Shown here: piece after piece, positions 1-12,314 of the stretch
Layout: each line of letters starts with the position of its first letter
Position numbering within the stretch: position 1 is the stretch's first letter
Notes under the pieces: model-generated
The model's database searches: none
The model's input: only the letters and a program-made list of their open reading frames with translations
Told to the model about the DNA's origin: nothing
Program-made: the position numbers and the translations under genes
DNA from: Halocafeteria seosinensis
Taxonomy: Eukaryota > Sar > Bigyra > Bicosoecida
NCBI GenBank assembly: GCA_001687465.1
Contig: LVLI01000117.1
Coordinates: 1-64,000 of the forward strand
Direction: 5' to 3'
Length of the DNA: 64,000 bases

Positions 1-65
<65 letters not shown>
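1..65. repeat. (CA)23-(TA)9 compound microsatellite
   Basis: Twenty-three CA units (1-46) run straight into about nine TA units (47-65). This is a compound dinucleotide microsatellite cut by the window edge, so its full length is unknown. No telomere-type repeat follows it, so it is not evidence of a chromosome end. Confidence 0.95.
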
Positions 66-384
66 TCCGAAGACGCGACGCCTCCATACAATGCGACTTC
101 CACAATGATCATTCTACGTGCAACGCAAACGTAAAGAGCAAGGGGATACAACTCGGAAAGAGGACAGAGTGTCCATAGGAAGAACGAAGAGCTTAATGTT
201 GCGATTGTTAGACATGCTACAGGATACTCTAAGTTCCAATTTTCACAAGTGCTGGGAAGCAGAATCGGCGGATACCATGTATCCAGTCTGACCACATCTT
301 ACAGAGTATGACGTACTAGGGTGGCCAACTCCCGTTGGCGCGTGGTAGAGAATCCCCAGGTTTTACACTTCTTCCTCATATGAA
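66..384. other. Non-coding stretch downstream of the SDR gene
   Basis: About 320 nt between the microsatellite and the stop codon of the minus-strand SDR gene. The only open frame here runs antisense into that gene and resembles nothing I know. It presumably holds the 3' UTR and polyadenylation site of the SDR gene; I see no other feature. Confidence 0.5.
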
Positions 385-2321
385 TCAGATGCTGAGCGAC
401 CGGGCAGAGAATCCCCAAACTGCAGCTATAACGACGAAGGATACAACAAAGCTTCCGACGCATCGTACTTCGAGGTACTTGGGACGGGCAACTCCGGTGT
501 ATTCAAAGAACGCATTCGTTGAGGGGAATCCGAGCACCGCCGACTGCAAACCCCATCCCATAGCGAATTTCCGCTCTCTGTAAGCAATTACCCCAATTGC
601 AACACCCTGAATGATGTGCGCAGCAATCGCTGCAAGGAAGATTGCGAGTAGCAGTAGGCGTATGCTGACATGTGCAGCAAAACCGTTGTAAACGACAAAT
701 TGAAAGCCAGAGCCTGGAGAGAGCTGAGAACTAACTAGCGAAAGTGTACTGGTGAGTAGACCGAGAGTGTCAAAGCCCAAAAAAGCTGTCAGGAGCGTTC
801 CACCAACCACTCCGACCCACCATGCCCAATGAGGGTGCTGGACTGTACCATCGAAACCAATTCTGCGGTAGTACTGTATAAAATAAAGCATTGCTTCAGT
901 TGGCTTGATTATATGTTCGTATCCAATTTCGCGGCGAGCAGCCTCGCTGGAGCAGTAGTTGTCGACCGTAGCTTTGTGAAAATCGGGAATGCTCATCAAG
1001 GGTTCAGCTTTGATTACAGGTTGTAGGAGTTTGTAGATAAGTTGCGTCATTAAAATGAACGGCAAAACTAGAAAATCCGGAATCGAGAGAGTGGGAGGAG
1101 CCGTTGCTAGACGTAAGTTTTTCCACTTCTTGGGGTCAGACAATTCTCCTTCCGTAGCAGGTTGCGCCTTTGAGGTAAGATACTGCACGTAGTAAGGATA
1201 CGGAAAGTTGAGACCCTTCAGTAAGGGCGAAAAGAATTCCACGGTTGCACATGGCCATTCGTCGGTTACAAAAAACGCTCTTCCATTTACTCTTCTCCTC
1301 TTACTGTCGTCTCGCAGTGTTTCCAAACCACATATGAAGGCGTGCGCCAAATTATCTCGGTGAGTAAAGTCCATTGCGCCTCTTCCAAAGGCTGCAATAG
1401 TTCCACCCAACCTTGCAACTTTCAGGATCTTGGGAGTGTGATGCATTTCACCCGGGGCCCAAATCCCTGAACGAATACAAAAGGAACCCGAGATTAGTGA
1501 CACTCCTTGACAAGAAGGGGCAAGCAAGTTTTCTTACCGTTAGGCCGAATGGATAGCGTATGAAAGTTATCTGTAGTCTCATCGCGAACACTGAGTTCGG
1601 CGAAAGCTTTGGACTTCGAATACGCGTCATTCCATCTCGTAGGCATCTCACGGCTCTCATCCACTTCTTGTAAATTGTTCTTCCCATCAAATACTACACC
1701 GGTAGATGAACAGTACAGGAATCGCCTCACCCCAAATGTCTTCGCAAAGTGAATGAGAGACGTAGTGGTATTCACGTTCGCTTTTATCAACTCGTTCTCG
1801 GAGTACATGCGAGTATGGTTATAAGGGACCAACGCCGCAAAATGAAAAATCGCCTCGATAGTTCCCACAAGCTCCCTCTCCAGCAAATGTTGGATTTGTT
1901 TGCTATCAGCCAAATCACACTGCAGCGGAAAGCCACGGTTCCACTCCAGGAGCGTCAGCATATGGCGGGAACCAGAACTACTCACCTGGACAAATTCGAC
2001 GTTCGTGGGAGGTAAGGGCATGCTATGCAAACAAATTCCAGCCTTGAAATTGGAACTCTGCTTCCTCGTCTTCGGTGACGTCAGCGCAAGGTACTCCTCC
2101 GAGTGTTTCAAGATCTCCTCGTGCTGCGCAATCTCTTCAGGGTATCGTACATCCGTCGCAATGATTTTAGCGCCGGGATACTGTTCCCAAAGGGACCAAA
2201 CCATCCCAGAGCCTCCACAGCCGAAACATCCGGTCACTAGAAACACTGCATCCGGTTCTAACGGGATTGGAGCCGGAGAGCTCCGGCTCCGGCTACTGCG
2301 TCGACGCTGTGGCGACGACAT
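385..2321 (-). CDS. Extended short-chain dehydrogenase (3beta-HSD / sterol-4-carboxylate dehydrogenase-like) with C-terminal membrane domain
   Basis: NAD(P)-dependent oxidoreductase of the extended SDR family, closest in pattern to 3-beta-hydroxysteroid or sterol-4alpha-carboxylate 3-dehydrogenases. Exons by hand: 2321-1986, 1919-1538, 1466-385 (599 aa). The intron 1920-1985 is 66 nt and contains no stop, so it reads through in frame; removing it gives VEFVQCDLAD, the normal SDR strand-and-acidic-residue pattern. Visible signatures are an N-terminal Rossmann segment FLVTGCFGCGGSGMV, the conserved FHFAALV, the catalytic YSKSK after CSSTGVV, and SIRPNGIWAPGE spanning the second intron (1467-1537). 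After the catalytic domain come three to four hydrophobic segments. One of them, with AAHIIQGVAIG and GFPS, resembles the C-terminal DUF4499 module of some SDRs, implying an ER-membrane enzyme. The first residues are Arg/Ser-rich. The exact sterol or steroid substrate is inference. Confidence 0.8.
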
Positions 2322-2594
2322 ATATGCACATAAGAAAGGTTTACACCCAAAAAAGATAGAAAATTTTCAACTAAAACTAAACGCATTGATTACCTAGGTT
2401 ACACGGACAATTCTAACGTATGTGTCAACACTGCTGCTCGCATTCCACCTCGCCCAAAGCTGACTCAGCGAGTGAAAACTGGGTAACAGTGTCATGTGAC
2501 ATACATATAAATGTGTGTATACCTACGTAGTTTTGTATTTAATTTCGGAACAGCCAAATTGCAGGTGGTCCTGAAGTATACAATTGGATGCACC

Positions 2595-5500
2595 TTAAAG
2601 TGCTTCAACGCTAGCGGAAGATGGTTTTTCAGCTTTTCTGGCTCGCTTGCCTCCTTTACCTGTAGCTGATCGTTGCTCCTCCTCTTCCTGGTCAACTTCT
2701 CCATCAGCTTCATTCCGAAGGCTTAGCTGACCCTTATCTTGACTGTGACCATGCGTGACAGTCCTCGTTACTGTAGAAACGCCGTTGACAAACTTCGTCC
2801 TGAAAACAACGTTCGCGTTCCCAAACATTCCTTGCTTTAGGGAAACTATAATGAACTGACTGTTCTTGAAATGAGACCGCAGCATCTTTCCAATATTCTG
2901 GGTATGGCTTGGGTCCAATGCAGCATCAATCTCATCCAATATATACATGGGCGCTGGTTTAAATAGTAGTAATGCGAGAATCAAGGACAGCGCCAACAAG
3001 CTCCGCTGGCCTCCAGACAATTCACTGAGTGATTCCTTCCACACGGTCCCAAAGGCTACCTTGACCTCGAGCCCGTCTAGTACAGTTTGCCCTTCCGGTG
3101 GATCCAGACGAGCAGTGGCTCCCGGTAAGACAGTTGAGTACATAGACCCGAAGTCGCGGTTCACTTTTTCCCAAGTGGTCTTGAGAGCTTCTTTCTTCTT
3201 TTCATCTAGTTCATCAATCACTTTCTCTATTTTTGCCTTATCATTTTCAATGATCTTCCTCTTATTCATGAGATCTTTGTACTCCTGCTCGGCGGTTTCA
3301 ATCATTCCAAGTACCTTCTTATTCACTTGCTTACCCAATTGCTCTTGTTCACGCTCCAGCTTCTTCAGTTTCTTGGACGCCTCCTTGGGGTCGATTGCAT
3401 CGAAGTCATAGTCGGACGCTGGTTTGCCAAAGTACTTTTTGTCGTTTGCTATCCATTCATGCTTCTGTTCTAACTGCTGAACTTTCTTCCTTGCGGCATT
3501 AACTTCAGAGTCATGCTTGTTGGCTTTATGCTGAGCTCTTTTCAACTCGTTTTCTGCTTCTTGCTTCCTCCCTTCAATTTCATCCTTTTCCGCGACAAGT
3601 TGCTTCAAGGACGCATCCGCCTCGGACATAGCCTCGCGCTGTTTATCGAGGTCGTATTTGATGTCTTCGTACTTCTCATTGGCTGTATCTGCATCCTTTC
3701 GTAATTTTTCTTCTTCTTGCTCAAGCTTCTCCTTAGATTGCTTTGCTTGTTCAAGAGTGTCCTCGGCAGACTTGACATCCTTTTCCGCTTGTTCGAGCTC
3801 AAGACGAAGTTCATCAATCTTATCCTTCAACTTCTGCGCCGCTTCTTGCGAACGAGATGCATTCTTCTTCGCTGTTTCTATTTCTTTTTCGAGTCGTTTG
3901 ATAACATCGTCCCGATTTTCAGTACTTTCGTTAACCCGTTTCTGAAGTTTGGCAGCTTTGTCGCTGGCCTCCTTCTCGCGCTTCCTTGCATCTTCCAACT
4001 GACTCTCCGTTTCTTCTTTTTGCTGGTGGAGATCTTTGACCTTCTGTTGAGCGACACCATGACTGCTTGTCTCAACTCGTTGCTGAGCTAGCGCCAAATT
4101 ATGCTTAGCTAGATCCAATTTGTCTTCAGCGTCATCCACCGCCTTCTTCTGTTGTTGTAAGTCTTGGAGTTTGCCTTCAATTCCTTCCAGCTCTTCGGAC
4201 AGCTTTGCTTTTTGAGAACTCAGTTCATTGATTCTCTGTAACTTCAAGAGTGTAGAGGTGCCGTTGGTGTCTCTCCCCGAACCACCTTCCAGCGTCCCCG
4301 CAGGATCGAATGTGTCACCCGCTAGTGTCACACAAGGGGCCTTTATATTTGGATCAAACGCCACTTTCTTAGCAGTCTCGAGGTCATCACAGACGAAGTG
4401 CTTGCCAAACGTATAGCTCATCGCTTTAGCCACATTCTTGTCATAGTTAATGAGAGACAATGCAGGACGCGCTTTATTGCCAGCGATCTCCTTTGCCTTC
4501 TTAATTTGCTGGTCGCTTAGAGACGATGCCACGACCTTGTTGAGGGGAATAACTGTGGTTCGGCGTTTGAGATTACCGTGCTTCAACAAAGCTTCACCGG
4601 TTTTCTCGCTGTCTACAACGACCTGGAACAATTTTCCTCCTGCGACTACTTCGAGAGCAGTGGCTGCGTTGGAATCTTCGACACTGAGAAGCCGCGCAAC
4701 TAAACCTTTAACGTTGGAATTCGAGAACCCCCGGGGCATGTTAGAGTCATCGTAGCTAAAGTGAAATCGACCACCCAAAGCCTGATCCTTCGAAGTTATA
4801 TCGTGAGAAAACTTTTCAATTTGCCTACCCAACTTTTCTTTGTGCTCCTTCAAGTCTCTTGCAGAAGATTCATCATAAGTCTGTTTTGCCTGTTCAAGTT
4901 CTTTCTCAGCATCTTCTACTTCCTTCTCTGCCCGGCGAACAGATTCCAAGAGATCCTTACCATCTTTTTCTCCTTGTTTTTCGGAGTACTTGGCTTCTTT
5001 TAGCTGTTTCTCAAGCTGCTTAACCTTTTGCTCTGCGTTAGAGGCTTCAGCTGCTGCTGCGGAGGCTGTCTTCTTGGCCGTCATCAGCTGTCCTTGAAGT
5101 GTTGAATTTCCATCCTCATCCTCAGAACCACCAACCCCGGCTGTTACCGCCTGATATTGAGTCTGAAGATCTTTCAACTCTTTTTCGGCATCTTCGGCCT
5201 CCTTGAGTTGACTTTGAGCACTGCGTTCTTGCTCCTCCAATTGTTGACGGAGAGATTCGGCATTCTTCTTATTTTCTTCAACTGCAGATATCCATGGAAT
5301 AACCGCAGACAAGTAGAATCAAAGAGCATGTTTTGTTTTAGTACGACCACAGGCGATGCTTACGTTGAGCTTCGTGTCGTTGGTACGTTTTCTTCTCATC
5401 TTCCAATGCACGCTTCTTGTTCTCCCAAGTAGTCTTGGCCTTGACAACCTCTACCGAAGATTTTTCCTCGTTTTTCACGGCTTCGTTGAACTCCGCACTC

Positions 5501-6539
5501 ATGTTCTTTTCCTTTTGATTCTCTAGTTCTTTCATTTCTTTCTCCTTTCTTGAGACTTCGTTTGTATAATCCTTCACTTTCTCCTGTAGATTTTCGGTAT
5601 CGCGTTTTAGCTGTTCCATGGTTTCAACGCTTTGATCAGCCATCTTCTGGGCCTCAACATATTCGTAAGCAACGCAAAATCGATAGAGTCGTTCAATTTC
5701 TTCACCATTTGATGACCATTTAAGATATTGACTTCTTTCCTTCCTTAGCTTTTCCAACGTAGGAGTGATATCCTCGGCGAGAATCTGGAACAGTGGAGAG
5801 CCTTGTTAGTGAGCAAAGGTAATAAATATGGGGAGATAAGACTTACTCGATTGATCTCTTCAACTTTACTCTGCTTTTTCTCAATGGTTTTGAGGGCTGC
5901 TTGCTTCTTATTTTCGAACATTCGCGTTCCAGCGGCTTCCTCGATCATGGATAGGATCTCCGGGGGCTTCATGTTGAGGACCTTTGTTATTCTCCCTTGC
6001 ATAATCAAAAAGTGCGGATTGTTCACGTTGAGCTGAACTGAATGAAAGAGATTTTGAACCCTAGAAACAGTAGCAGCATGGCCGTTGATGAGGTACTTGC
6101 TGCGGCCGCCAATGACAACCTGCGCTCAGAGTCGGGACAAGAAAGTTCAACGAGGAGACGTTGCTTCCCATTTCGTACGCTCTTCACTCCCATGGGGACG
6201 AGCAAGTGTGGCTGCACATACCTGTCTAGTGATAGTAATTTTCTCATACTGTTCGTATCCTACAGGACTGTTGGCTGTATCCATGTTGTTGAAGACTAAA
6301 GTCACGGAGGCCTTCGTCACGCCGGCTTGTCCCTTTTTGTATACCAATTCTTGTAGAGATCCCACACGAACTTGAGACAAGTTCGTTATTCCCAGAACGA
6401 AGCAGATACCATCGAGAACATTGCTTTTTCCTGAACCATTGAGCCCTGTGATGGCATTAAACTGCGAATCGAAGCCCGAAATAACGGTTCGACGCGCGTA
6501 GCTTTTAAAGCCATCAAGCACGACTTCCTCGAGATACAT
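2595..6539 (-). CDS. SMC2: Condensin subunit SMC2 (structural maintenance of chromosomes 2)
   Basis: ATPase of the condensin I/II core that, with SMC4, compacts mitotic chromosomes. Exons: 6539-6222, 6119-5847, 5784-5364, 5281-2595, giving 1232 aa (family about 1190-1200). Walker A is GLNGSGKS at residues 32-39. The highly conserved [17 protein letters not shown] and [14 protein letters not shown] blocks follow in exon 2 and are diagnostic of SMC2 rather than SMC1, 3 or 4. Two long Lys/Glu-rich coiled coils flank a hinge rich in Gly. The ABC signature LSGGQRS lies near residue 1092 and Walker [11 protein letters not shown] near 1117. The start at 6539 ([14 protein letters not shown]) is preferred over an in-frame ATG at 6596 because it matches the family N-terminus. 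The last 50 residues are an acidic then basic tail, probably lineage-specific. Confidence 0.97.
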
Positions 6540-7925
6540 TGTAAGATTGCAGGTTGTTTGCCTTGGGTTTATTCCTTCTACTTTCCACGCATCCAATGGT
6601 TGTAACTGTATCGGGAATCCACTGCATCAAACAACCCTTGTAAAGATTTCGCAATTAGTGACTTCACAACAGCTCCACGGCCGTTAAGCCCGTGTTCAAA
6701 CAACAAAAAGGGTTTTCCCGGGGAGTCCGGCGGCATCGTGCCACCGGCACTGGGTGACCAGTCTGGGTCTTAGCGGGCCGCACTTGCAGGAAGTGAACAA
6801 CGGTCACAATGATGGTATGTATACACTCAATAATTGATTTTCGCTTTCAATCCGTATAATACGGCGTATATGTACCTTGAGTTACTATCAGTGAAATCGT
6901 TCCTCAGGTGCTGCTGCTGATCGCCATAACTGCCCAATTTAATGTGCCGACAACAATGGTGTCCCCAAGAAGAGCGCCTAGATAGCTTGTCAGGTAGACA
7001 AGTTGTTGCATGGGCATCATGTAAGGCCATGGCAGACCCAATGATCGACTTTCGCTTCAATCCGCATATGTTTCCTCAGTTACTCTCAGCGAAATCGTGC
7101 TTTCAACTGCAACTGATAGAAATAACTCATGTGGCCACGTCCTCGTGGTGACTACTAGTACCCTCGAGCTTACGGGAAGCAAGAACTACTGAGACAAACG
7201 TGTGCATGGCCCGCAAACTGAGGATACATGTAAGCTTTCCAGATGAGCAGCGGTGAGTTATTGGAATAATTTTCCGCCTCAATGTCGTCATCGTCGACCA
7301 CATGCAACCACTGTGGCACGTTCCCAGTCTGCATACCCAGCAACTCGCTCCCAATACGAGACAGTCTACTTCAAGGTTCCGTCCAGTAGAAATCGATCGT
7401 ATGGATCGAGTGCTCCCTCACGAGTGTCTTTGGCTTCTTGTCAGAGCAGCAGTACCATTGATACCATCGGCGTTGCCCATTGTGCCAGGAAGTCAAAACA
7501 ATGTGCATTCACACACAGCAACTGCTGCAGCGACTTTGGCTCAATGCTCCTCAAAGAAAAAGACAATACCACAGGTGAACAACACGGTTGTGCAGAAGTG
7601 GACAATTGATGGTCCCCAACTGTGGCCGGATCACTTGAGTCACCCATGCGGCATGCCGTAACAAGTTGCTACTACCCTGTAACTACAGTAACGGTTTATT
7701 GCAGTTTGAGCGTCGATGTGAGACTCACTGTGGGTATGACACTACGAGAACACGCTCGAAAAAGTTCTCAATTTCCATGAAAATACTCTTTTGTCTGCAC
7801 TTCAGGTGGGGTACGAACTGTCGATACGGTACAAAGCACCCAAGAATATATACAGGGGATGTGCGTGTGTATTTATCCTACGAAAAAGAGTGCATGGCTT
7901 CAGCCTTTTGATTGAGCGAAGAGTT
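6540..7925. other. 1.4-kb gene-free interval with degenerate repeats
   Basis: Between the start of SMC2 and the stop of the amino-acid transporter no open frame shows family features, a convincing splice chain or protein-like composition. It must contain the SMC2 promoter. A degenerate direct repeat sits in the middle (listed separately). The rest shows no transposase, RNA gene or long inverted repeat that I can recognise. It may be decayed mobile DNA, but nothing coding survives to show it. Confidence 0.5.
6829..7100. repeat. Imperfect direct repeat, two copies about 210 bp apart
   Basis: Copy 1 (about 6829-6903) and copy 2 (about 7038-7098) share CAAT.ATTGA.TTTCGCTT, CAATCCG and GTTACT.TCAG.GAAATCGT in the same order. 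Copy 1 carries an extra stretch of about 10 nt near TATAATACGG. The likeness is visible by eye over roughly 60 nt. It may be an old tandem duplication or remnants of a dispersed repeat; no coding potential is associated with it. Confidence 0.6.
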
Positions 7926-10515
7926 TCACGCGTTTTGGATTATTCCCAGGATAAATACATATAACATGGCTGCGAGAGCTACGATGATCATTGTTGGTAC
8001 AGCAATTGAGAAGGTGCTAAATCGTCGAGTCCAAGCACTGTCAAGTATAGCCTCTACAACATCAGCTTCATCACTCTCTGGAGGAAGAATACCAGAGCGG
8101 ATTGTCCTTTGAAACCTCATCTTGTCTTGGAACGCCGATTCACGTTGGTCAGCGTCCAACAAAGACGCCTTTTCTTCATTCTCCTTTCCTTTTCTCAAGC
8201 TAGGCCTGACTCTAGAGCTTTCCTGCCATGTATAGCTCTCTTTGCTCTCTGGTAGCGTCACTTTCAAGTCCGCCTCTATGGGAGACGCTCCCTTCAGAGA
8301 TGCTAGCTCTTTGACTAGGTATTCTGCCGCGATATATGGGTTCTGACTTTGGATTCCAGCTTCATCTTTTCCAAACGGGTAACGCATCATCCCAACGAGG
8401 CTGTTCCAAAAGAGTCGTCTTGTACTAATTGGCATGTGTTCCTTGCCAGACGGGTAGACGGAAACTCCGTTCTGTTGTAAGATCTTTTTCCCGAGCTGAA
8501 CGCAGAAAATTGTGCTTTGCACATGCAATAGCACGGGAATAAGTAGCGCTATTGCTACACCAATAACACCTGTGAATTGCAAAATCGTATCTAAATTGTG
8601 CATAAAACACGCTGCAATTATAGGAGGTATAGCTGCACACAGCCTGTAAAATATCTTCCAGTAATCGAACCGCGAGTTTAAAGGCTTTGTCTCTTCTCCT
8701 CGACAAACGCTGATCAGATTATTCCCGAGGGTGATGGCATTCAAAGGGTAAGCTGAAAGAACATCCAGTGCTGGAAAAATAAGAATGATGATTGCTGCTA
8801 CTTCAGCCGCGATGCTTTTCTGGAGAGCAAAACCCATATTTAAGGAAGGCATTAGTAGCATTTTCCCACTGCGGTACTTACATCCAAATGATACGGTGGA
8901 CCTGACGAATTCGCCTTTTTGCAGCCAACGTAATCAGACCAATTTAAGTTTACCTGGAGACAAGCCGGCTATATCAGGTCACCGGTATCCCATATCAAGC
9001 TTTGGACCACAACTTACTTGTGACTTTGTTTCTTTCCCGAAGTACAGAGGTAACGATACGCCCAGAAATACATAAAACGTCCCCATAAGAACGAACGCCG
9101 CCAAGAATATCTTTTTCAAGATAGACTTGTCTCTCACGGGCTCCGCCAGGACAGGTATAGAGTGATGGTAGATCTGAGCATATAGAGCAACCGGAATTAT
9201 CAACGAGAGCCCATCAGCACTAGCCAGAGGAACAGACGAGGTTACTGTAAGACAAACCAACAAGCATGATGAATCTTCAACGACACGGTTACACGCTGTC
9301 CAACTTACCTCTGCCATTCGGTATGTTGTTGAAAGCAACATGCTCACACGTCATTGCGCCGTATACCGTTCCACAGAGAAGGAAAATTACAACTACTCTA
9401 GCCAGAAACATTCCGACTTGGAGGATAACCTGATCCTTCAGTTCACAACATGCCAGTGGGACTGCTATTAGTGCGTAGACCGCCAGCCAGATGATCAAAT
9501 TCGCGGTACACGCTGGGTCACCGGAATCCTCAACGTTGCATGTTCCATTCCAAAGAGGAACGTTAGCACTGCGTCAACTCAGAATAAGACAGATACAGCA
9601 TAGTTCCATATCGGAATAATGACTTCTTACCTCAAGCTTGTCGAAAACACAGAGGCGTACGACCATAGAGCACCGTACATGTAGAGCGAAAACGTAACTA
9701 TATACATACTCCTTGACGTATTTCCCGCAAAGAACGCACAGAGGTCGGGCATTTCGAATTTATGCCACTTGCCTGTTATGATATCTAATACTCTGCTAGA
9801 GTTACGTAAGCCAAAAGAAGTATCGTTTTTAACGTTTGGACTGGAGAATGAAGTCGAAGAAACTAGTTCCTCACTGGGATCCTCGTTATAACCCACTGCC
9901 TCGATCGTTGTCTTCCTTCTCGAATCATCTGGCTCGCGCTCTGTTGAAATTCTTCTCTCAGCTTTCTTGAATTGCCCCCTATCAAAAAAGGGGATTACTT
10001 CTTCTATAGCTTCAAGAAGGTGTTCGTGTTGCCAAACTGATGATGCTCGGTTCTGCACTCTCAAATAGTGAATCAAGAGCGGCGTTAACTCTGGCAAAAA
10101 GCCAAAAACGTACCATCACCTCGACAATTAAGTCTTTGGTCAAGTTACACAACACAGAAGTCAAAACCACGAAGGCCAGTCCTAAAACGAGTCCGCTTCG
10201 ATAAAAGGCATCTGGCGAAGCGGCAAAACAATAACCCACAGGTCAGTCAGAACTAGAACAAAGCAAGGACAACTTCCAACAACACGTACTCGGAATCCCA
10301 AGGAATCCAGCACCTAAGCAATAGTCTACTGTCATGCCCATGGCGACAAAGAAGCCGAATTGATGCTCATCATTACCAGACTTGTTCTCCTCCTGTTCTC
10401 CTTCCGCTCCCGCGGTTTTCTTTCGGTCCTCATTTCCGTCTTTCTCCTCGTGTAGCACAGAGAAGGAGCTACGATCTTTGTCTCCTCCTCTCCAAGAACC
10501 TACTGCGGCAGCCAT
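7926..10515 (-). CDS. Amino-acid/auxin permease family (AAAP, SLC36/SLC38-like) transporter
   Basis: Multi-pass membrane transporter, most likely proton- or sodium-coupled amino-acid symport. Seven exons in consistent phase: 10515-10290, 10211-10114, 10052-9631, 9568-9309, 9244-9018, 8953-8882, 8819-7926 (732 aa). TM1 begins DYCLGAGFLGIP and continues NAFYRSGLVLGL, the typical AAAP opening. Later helices include LIIWLAVYALIAVPLACC, VFLARVVVIFLL-like segments, the loop VNLNWSDYVGC, then FPALDVLSAYPLNAITLGNNL. The 24-codon exon 6 was placed by phase and by restoring that loop. The acidic 60-residue N-terminus and a roughly 90-residue hydrophilic loop after TM3 are longer than in animal SLC38 proteins. 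The last helix (MIIVALAAMLYVFILGII) ends almost at the C-terminus. Substrate and membrane (plasma or vacuolar) cannot be told from sequence. The start ATG 10515 lies 82 nt downstream of a TATA-like element. Confidence 0.87.
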
Positions 10516-10596
10516 AATGACGGGAAATGAAGCACTATACGGTCTGGCAACCCCAAAAAACCCTTCCGGAGGAACCTCAGCTCGGCTGCGGTGGAG

Positions 10597-10609
10597 TTTT
10601 ATATATAAA
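10597..10609 (-). promoter_or_regulatory. TATA-like element upstream of the AAAP transporter
   Basis: Near-palindromic TTTATATATAAAA on the minus strand, 82 nt before the transporter ATG at 10515. The spacing leaves room for a 5' UTR of about 50 nt. Functional role is inferred from position only. Confidence 0.4.
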
Positions 10610-11031
10610 CTACACACAATCCCATCCTACCATGGACGCCAATCTAATTAAGGAACAAATTGTGTATTCACGGCTGACTTGATCTATCAAAATCGTTTTG
10701 AATAGGTCGTATCTCGGGCCAACAGCATCCAAAGGTTGCCTTGTGAAGTTAAAGGTTACCTCCAGTTAGAGAGGGATACACTTTAGGCTCCACAACTCGT
10801 CGCTGAGACAACTTCATGAGGATATGTCGGCAAATCGCATATTCTAAAGAAATAAGTGAAAATAACGGCTCAAAAGTGGTGGAAATTCACTCGTTGAACG
10901 CATAGTCAATGCTCATGCCCTTTATGTCGTCGTCCGAGGCTTGGTTGGTTGACACTTAGGGGACATATTGTATCTGGAGCATTCTCTCCGTACATTCAAT
11001 CGCACAACGTTGTACCGATGTGATACATTCA
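10610..11031. other. Intergenic interval with no recognised feature
   Basis: About 420 nt between the transporter promoter and the stop codon of the gankyrin-like gene on the same strand. The frame beginning at 10968 on the plus strand lies mostly antisense to PSMD10 exon 6 and its last intron and is a shadow. I see no RNA gene or repeat. Confidence 0.5.
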
Positions 11032-12023
11032 TCAAGAATGGTCGAGCTGTAGAGCACGGCGACATTCTTCACGATTTGTCATTTCTGCCGGTGTTTTATG
11101 TTCCTGGGTACAATATATATGCCAGCATCGTAGATAATTGCAGTCGATTTCGTATGGAAGGAGATGATTTAACCGTAGCTTACCTTGTTCCTAGCGTTTT
11201 TATCCACTCGAGGGTCGTCCACAAGTAGCTCTAATACTTTACTATTTGCTTTGCGTGCCGCCACGTGAAGGGGTGTATCATGGAAGTCCTGCAGCTCATA
11301 AAACCGGTAATTTCTAAGGCAGGATTCGTTCTTTTAGTCAATGATGGAATACTTACATTGCTCTTTATCATCGGGTCACAGCTTTCATGTGCTAAGAGCA
11401 TTTGTACTATGTTATCATGTCCGTTAGCCGCAGCGAAATGTAATGGAGTCCATCCTCTCTGCAACGTTGTCGTTTCCAGTCCTGGCTTGCATACATACGC
11501 TTACCCTCGAGCTGCATACTGCCATAGCCATACCTTATTCTTAACATTAATCATCGCATTGTATCGGTTCAGGAGTAGCTCTACACACTCCCTCTGTCCG
11601 AGAAAACATGCTCGATGGAGAGCAGTATCTCCAAGCTGCAAGGCATTCACGTTCGTCAAGGTGATTCAATATGTGCCCCGCACGCTTCTTTGTTACCTCG
11701 CTTGTGCTATTCACAGGCACATTGTAATTGTCTATGAGGATCGGTATGAGCTCACTGTATCCATCCAAAACAGCGCGGTGGAGCAGGGTATAGCCTAACT
11801 GTATTGGCAGCAGACGTTCAACATGATTATACAGCCACTACAGAGACATAAAGTTACAATCGTTACCTACCCCATCGATGAGCGATGCTGGGTCCTTTTC
11901 AACAGCCACTGGTTCGTTTCCTTCCTTGATTAAACAGTCGTATAAGCTAGAAAGACTGGGCTTGGCAGGTTCCATCGCTGCCAGGATCCTCTCATGAAGA
12001 GGCTTCGATGTCCGGGGAGGCAT
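11032..12023 (-). CDS. PSMD10: Gankyrin/Nas6-like proteasome chaperone (PSMD10), ankyrin-repeat protein
   Basis: Ankyrin protein matching gankyrin/Nas6, which chaperones the Rpt3 ATPase during assembly of the 19S proteasome particle. Six exons: 12023-11871, 11798-11697, 11635-11534, 11458-11357, 11288-11184, 11103-11032 (211 aa; family about 226-230). Repeats read LGYTLLHRAVLDGY, LGDTALHRACFLGQ, RGWTPLHFAAANGH, DFHDTPLHVAARKAN and EHKTPAEMTNREECRRAL. The four internal exons are 34, 34, 34 and 35 codons, each exactly one repeat, and every intron falls between codons (phase 0). The short final exon ends ALQLDHS, as expected for a terminal capping helix. Another small ankyrin protein is possible, but size and the TP-E---N-E---ALL ending favour gankyrin. 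The first donor is GTAGGT, chosen because it alone keeps phase. Confidence 0.72.
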
Positions 12024-12314
12024 TTCTGGCAGAATGTGCTGACCATTTACAGATAAAAATGAATGCTATCAGTATGTCATGTGGTATTGTATCAATACAC
12101 TATGTGCGACAGTAAATGTCAGCGGGCACTTCGCCAACTAAGAAGTTTCTCCGACGTTTCAACTACAGTAGGGGCGTATAAGTTCCGTGACTTAGTTCAT
12201 CCACATTAACCTATTGATTCCTCTTCAGTGTTAGCATCGCAAAACGAGGAGAGAGAAATCGACGGTTTAGTTTTGTTTCCCTCGTCTTCGGGAGAAACCA
12301 ATTGATGTTCGATG

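Noticed and set aside
1-65. Possible telomere or chromosome end
   Set aside because: The (CA)n(TA)n array is a microsatellite and lacks any G-rich telomeric unit.
3658-5003. Hydrophobic-looking plus-strand frames antisense to SMC2
   Set aside because: They are shadows of the Lys/Glu-rich coiled coil; reverse complements of such codons give Phe/Leu/Ser-rich frames.
7253-7661. Two overlapping plus-strand frames of about 118 codons
   Set aside because: They overlap in different frames over non-coding-looking sequence with no domain; one being open by chance is likely.
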